From contig NZ_CP149787.1 of assembly GCF_037914945.1 (NCBI RefSeq), positions 3,162,001 to 3,226,000 on the forward strand: a stretch of 64,000 nucleotides of DNA. The letters run 5' to 3'. Source of the stretch: Haloterrigena sp. KLK7 (GTDB lineage Archaea > Halobacteriota > Halobacteria > Halobacteriales > Natrialbaceae). The translations under genes were made by a program, and so were the position numbers. Shown one piece after another: positions 60,700 through 64,000 of the stretch. Position 1 is the stretch's first letter, and each line of letters begins with the position of its first letter. The notes under the pieces were generated by a model. The model was not told where the DNA came from, did no database searches, and saw nothing but the letters and a program-made list of their open reading frames with translations.

Positions 60700-61191
60700 A
60701 TGTATCAGGTCGGCCACTACGGGACGGCGCTGGTCGCGTACGCGCCACTCGGCACCGCCGTCGCCCTCGCCGGACACGAGACGACGGCGATACTCGGGGC
60801 GCTCGCCTGCGTCGCGCTCTCGACGCTTCCCGACTGCGACCACAGAGTGCCGCTCGTCGAGCACCGCGGTCCGACCCACTCGCTGGCGTTCGCCCTGCTG
60901 GTCGGCGCCGGCCTCGCCGGGATCGCCGCGATGCTCGTCGACGCCGGCTCGCCGCTGCTCGGCGTCGGCCTCGTCGGCTTCGCCTTCGCCGTCGGCGCGC
61001 TCTCGATCTGCTCGCATCTCCTCGCGGACGCGCTGACGCCGATGGGGATCCGTCCCCTCTGGCCGCTCTCGAATCGTCGCTACACGCTCGCGGTCACGAG
61101 AGCGGCGAATCCGCTGGCCAACTACGCGCTGCTCGGCGTCGGCGTCGGAGCGGTACTCGCGGGTGCGGTCGTCGTCGCCGCGCTCGGCTGA
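60700..61191 (+). CDS. YdjM-like membrane-bound metal-dependent hydrolase
   Basis: A 163-residue membrane protein of the DUF457/YdjM family with four membrane segments. YQVGHYGTALVAYAPLG supplies the first His, LSTLPDCDHRVPLVEHRGPTHSLAFALL gives Asp and His near residues 43-65, and CSHLLADALTPMGIRPLWPL gives His and Asp near residue 110. These residues form a putative metal-hydrolase site in the membrane. No substrate is known. It is convergent with ctaA. Confidence 0.85.
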   Translation: MYQVGHYGTALVAYAPLGTAVALAGHETTAILGALACVALSTLPDCDHRVPLVEHRGPTHSLAFALLVGAGLAGIAAMLVDAGSPLLGVGLVGFAFAVGALSICSHLLADALTPMGIRPLWPLSNRRYTLAVTRAANPLANYALLGVGVGAVLAGAVVVAALG

Positions 61192-61261
61192 CGGGACTCG
61201 AACCCTCCGTGCGCCCGAGGGAATCGGAGGCGACGAACAGCGGAACGAGGAATGGACGGCG

Positions 61262-62137
61262 TTACCGCGACAGCGACGTTCGCGAGGTCCTCGAGGCGCG
61301 ACGCGTCAGTCCGACGCCCGCGAGGAAGGCGACGAAGAGCAGTCCGGCGCCGACGGCGTAGAGGTAGTCGAACGCGGGGTTAACGGCCTGTCGGCCGAGG
61401 TAGGCGACGGCGAGCGCGAGCACCGCCGTCGCGCTCAGGAAGCCGGTCAGTCGGGCCTCGTCGAACCGCCGGCGGCCGATGATCGCGGCGACGATGACGG
61501 CCGCGAGGATGACGAGCGTGACGCCGTACTGGGCCATCTGCATCGACGGTCCGTACGTCGTGACGTCGCTGATCACCGTCGGGCTGAGCACGACGTGAGC
61601 CGGGAGCGCGACCGCACCCAGCGCGAGCGCGCCGGTGACGTGCGTCGCCGTCAGCCGCGGCGCCCAGACGAGGACGGTCGCGACAGTGAACACCACGAAG
61701 ATCGAGATCGCCGTCCAGAAGTGGAGTCCGAGAATGTCCATCGTGTAGGTCGTGACCGTTTCGCGACCGAGGGCGACCTGAATCGGCGTCAGCACCAGTC
61801 CGGCGACGACGAGGCCGGCGACGCGACGGTCGACGTCCGGCAGGCGGACGGCGGCGATGGCAGTCCCGATGATCGCGAAGCCGGCGAACATGGCGACGAA
61901 GCGGTGGAACCACTCGTAGAAGCTCGGGAGGTTCGCCGGGAGCAGGTTGTACGGCCCGGCGTCGCACTGGGGCCAGTTGGCCTCGCAGGCCAGCCCCGAC
62001 CCGGTCGCCTTCGCGGCGATGCCGAGGAGGATCGTCGCCGCGACCATCACGAGCGTCACCGCGAGCAGGTGCGGAAAGCCGAACCGTTCGATCAGCGGAC
62101 GAACTACGGGACGAGAGGTCTGACTGTTGGTCGACAC
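61262..62137 (-). CDS. ctaA: Heme A synthase (COX15/CtaA)
   Basis: A 291-residue membrane enzyme with about eight helices. TGSGLACEANWPQC (with the conserved Cys), EWFHRFVAMFAGF, and LGRETVTTYTMDILGLHFWTAISI carry the four heme-ligating His-type positions of the family. It oxidises heme O to heme A for cytochrome oxidase. Haloarchaeal CtaA are of this length. No ctaB is adjacent. It diverges from the M24-like gene. Confidence 0.93.
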   Translation of the reverse strand: MSTNSQTSRPVVRPLIERFGFPHLLAVTLVMVAATILLGIAAKATGSGLACEANWPQCDAGPYNLLPANLPSFYEWFHRFVAMFAGFAIIGTAIAAVRLPDVDRRVAGLVVAGLVLTPIQVALGRETVTTYTMDILGLHFWTAISIFVVFTVATVLVWAPRLTATHVTGALALGAVALPAHVVLSPTVISDVTTYGPSMQMAQYGVTLVILAAVIVAAIIGRRRFDEARLTGFLSATAVLALAVAYLGRQAVNPAFDYLYAVGAGLLFVAFLAGVGLTRRASRTSRTSLSR

Positions 62138-62308
62138 GGACGTTCGAGGATGAGTTGGGACGGACCGTACTTAGGTTGCCCGAGTCGTTCTTACCGCGCT
62201 GGAATCGGCCTGCTGACCCCGAATTACGTGCGATTACGATGCCGTCAGACGGCTCACCGACGGCTTCGCGTTCGTCGCATTCAAGAGTCGGCCACGCCAG
62301 CACTCGGC

Positions 62309-63421
62309 ATGGAGAAACGCGAACGCCTCGAGGCCTACCTCGAGTCGAACGATCTCAATTCGGTCTGGTTCGCCCGACCGAACTCGTTCGCCTGGCTGAC
62401 CGGGGGGAACAACGTCGTCGACCGCGAGACCGACGCCGGCGTCGCCGCCGTCGGCTACGACGGGACGGACCTGCGAATCGTGACGGACACCATCGAAGCC
62501 GATCGCATCGCCGCCGAGGAGCTACCGGACCTCGACGCGGACGAGGTCTCGATCGAGCGGTTCCCGTGGCACGATTCGTCGCTCGAGGCGGCCATCGCGG
62601 CCCGCGTCGGCGACGACGAACGGGCCGCCGCGGACGTCGACGCGCCGGGCCTCGAGCGCGTCGATCCGACGACGCTCCGCCAGCCGTTGACGAAGCGCGA
62701 CCGCGAGCGCTACCGACGGCTGGGTCAGGAGACGGCCGCCGCCGTCGAGTCGGTCTGTCGGGAACTGCGGAGCGAGGACACGGAACACGAGGTCGCCTCG
62801 GCCCTGCGAGTCGCACTCTCCGCCCGGGACGTCGAGGCGCCCGTCGTCCTCGTCGGCGGCGCCGAACGCGCCCAGCGGTACCGCCACTACACGCCGACCG
62901 AGGCCGAACTCGGCGACTACGCGCTCGTCTCCGTGACGACCCAGCGGGCCGGCCTCCACGCGAGCTGTACGCGAACCGTCGCCTTCGATCCGCCGTCGTG
63001 GCTCGAGGACCGCCACGCGACCGCGGCCCGCGTCGAGGCGACGGCGCTGGCGGCGACGCAGACGGCGGCCGGGGACGGCGGGGACGCGGCGACGGCCGGG
63101 GACGTCTTCGCGGCGATTCAGGACGCCTACGACGCGCTCGGCTACGCGGGCGAGTGGGAACGTCATCACCAGGGCGGCGCCGCCGGCTTCGCGGGCCGGG
63201 AATGGATCGCGACGCCCGACCACGACGCGCCGGTGACGGCGCCGATGGCCTACGCCTGGAACCCGACCGTCGAGGGCGCGAAGAGCGAAGACACCCACCT
63301 CGTCACCGAGGACGAGGTCGAGTCGCTGACGGACACGGACGACTGGCCGACGACGACGGCCCGGGCCGTCGAGTTCGATCTGGAACTCGAGCGGCCGGAC
63401 GTGCTGACGCTCGAGGACTGA
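62309..63421 (+). CDS. M24-family protein lacking most metal ligands
   Basis: A 370-residue protein with a creatinase/prolidase-like N-terminal domain (MEKRERLEAYLESNDLNSVWFARPNSFAWLTGGNN) and a pita-bread M24 domain. The metal Asp residues of V-D-x-G and S-D-x-T-R-T are replaced (YALVSVTTQR, HASCTRT), and the first Glu of the E-P-G block is Asn-Pro-Thr. A His (ERHHQGGAAGFAGREW) and the last Glu (KSEDTHLV) remain. It is therefore unlikely to be a normal dinuclear metallopeptidase. It could act as a creatinase-like hydrolase. Confidence 0.8.
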   Translation: MEKRERLEAYLESNDLNSVWFARPNSFAWLTGGNNVVDRETDAGVAAVGYDGTDLRIVTDTIEADRIAAEELPDLDADEVSIERFPWHDSSLEAAIAARVGDDERAAADVDAPGLERVDPTTLRQPLTKRDRERYRRLGQETAAAVESVCRELRSEDTEHEVASALRVALSARDVEAPVVLVGGAERAQRYRHYTPTEAELGDYALVSVTTQRAGLHASCTRTVAFDPPSWLEDRHATAARVEATALAATQTAAGDGGDAATAGDVFAAIQDAYDALGYAGEWERHHQGGAAGFAGREWIATPDHDAPVTAPMAYAWNPTVEGAKSEDTHLVTEDEVESLTDTDDWPTTTARAVEFDLELERPDVLTLED

Positions 63422-63517
63422 GTCGCCGCACGCGGCGGGCGCCGCAGTGGCGACTCAGTCCTCGAGTCGAGAAATCGAGAGAACGGGGGCGGAGGAGCGG
63501 CCGGCGCCGCGGTGGCG

Positions 63518-64000
63518 TCACTCCTCGCGGTCGGGTTCCGACGCCGATTCGGCGGCATCGTCCTCGTCGGTCGGATCGGCGTCGCGCTCCGCGACGGCGT
63601 CCTCGGACTCGGAGCGCGCCGTCTCGGACGCGTCGGTCGCGGCGGGTTCGGGCGGTTCGGTGTCGTCGACGGTGATCGTCACCGGTTCGTTGCCGCCCTC
63701 GAGACCGGGGTCCGTCTCCCCGTGGCGATCGAGGAGCCGATCGAGCGTGAAGATGGTGTTCAGTTCCTGCTGGACCTGGTCGACGACGCCGCCGACGAGT
63801 TCGCTCGGTTGAATGGCCGTGTACTCGTAGGGGTTGTTTCCGGCGCCCTTGCTCGCGCGCTTCTCCCGGTTGACGCGCTCCTCCTCGTGGAGTTCCGCGA
63901 GGGCCTCTCGGACCGTGCTCGGATAGAGGCCGGTCCCCGTGGCGACCTCCTCGGAGGTGCTGCCCGGGTTGGCCAGCAGGTAGACGTAGATCTTCGCGCG
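63518..64000 (-). CDS. wHTH transcriptional regulator, N terminus outside window
   Basis: Only the last 160 residues are visible. The part in view begins AKIYVYLLANPGSTSEEVATGTGLYPSTVREALAELHEEERV, a winged-helix domain as in TrmB/MarR-like haloarchaeal regulators. A helical segment (VGGVVDQVQQELNTIFTLDRLLDR) and an acidic Ser/Glu tail follow. It continues beyond the window edge, so neither the start nor any sensor domain is seen. Confidence 0.8.
   Translation of the reverse strand, partial: RAKIYVYLLANPGSTSEEVATGTGLYPSTVREALAELHEEERVNREKRASKGAGNNPYEYTAIQPSELVGGVVDQVQQELNTIFTLDRLLDRHGETDPGLEGGNEPVTITVDDTEPPEPAATDASETARSESEDAVAERDADPTDEDDAAESASEPDREE

Noticed and set aside
1-64000. CRISPR array, complete transposase or provirus
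   Set aside because: No regularly spaced repeats, transposase motifs or phage structural genes were found; only the tRNA-linked scars hint at past integration.

Overview
This is a chromosomal segment from an extremely halophilic archaeon (class Halobacteria). The closest feel is Natrinema/Haloterrigena/Natrialba, judged from high GC, very acidic proteins, heavy use of tcgag, and many families that are typically haloarchaeal: HalOD1 output domains, Bat/HTH-10 regulators, a HalX response regulator, an HVO_2523-type zinc finger, DUF5518 and DUF7344. Many genes have an archaeal TATA-like box 25-30 bases before the start codon and no room for a leader, so leaderless transcription decides several starts. 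No rRNA, CRISPR array, complete insertion sequence or intact provirus was seen. The content is mostly ordinary core chromosome.

Region by region. 1-10.5 kb: a half-size lycopene-cyclase-domain protein, a secreted CAP protein, a BrkB-like membrane protein, a very acidic low-complexity protein, an AEC transporter, an FAD oxidase, then a signalling patch (Bat-type regulator, HalOD1, DUF7344-like, FilR1-like regulator). 10.6-15.1 kb: tRNA-Val with a decayed copy of its 3' end beside it, then the overlapping trpDFEG operon. 15.2-22.6 kb: class II ribonucleotide reductase, a HalX response regulator, a TVP38-like protein and haloarchaeal orphans. 22.7-31.2 kb: intron-containing tRNA-Met(CAU) followed by scattered copies of its own 3' end, two HalOD1 genes, a six-module sensor/Bat regulator, gamma-glutamyltransferase, cupin, and an orphan SPPY DNA methyltransferase.

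31.6-42.2 kb: FMN reductase, PAS histidine kinase with an altered receiver, MutY, a degenerate receiver, a RecJ-like DHH protein, and a malic enzyme fused to a phosphotransacetylase-like domain. 42.4-50 kb: JAMM protease plus RibL-type FAD synthase, a 51-residue CxxC protein, IlvD, a DUF2178/XRE pair, MobA, YqeC, a glycosyltransferase and a beta-RFAP-synthase-like GHMP protein. 50-64 kb: a RAD55-like protein with a lost Walker A lysine, a ribbon-helix-helix/coiled-coil/zinc-ribbon protein with a coupled partner, transcription factor S, a Tat-exported cupredoxin, DinB, a membrane J-domain protein, a frameshifted small membrane gene, a UDG-family protein, a PEP-mutase-family lyase, a second small Bat regulator, heme A synthase, a metal-site-less M24 protein and a truncated wHTH regulator.

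Functionally the window joins amino-acid synthesis (trp, ilvD), nucleotide and cofactor supply (NrdJ, RibL, MobA/YqeC, CtaA), DNA repair (MutY, DinB, UDG, RecJ-like) and many one- and two-component sensors. The observations most worth following are the tRNA-derived repeat debris, several sensory or enzymatic domains that have lost their catalytic residues, a cop-box-like palindrome in front of the cupredoxin gene, the uncharacterised coupled pair at 51.1-52.4 kb, and the single-base frameshift at 57.6 kb. I did not find an unmistakable new defence or mobile system.
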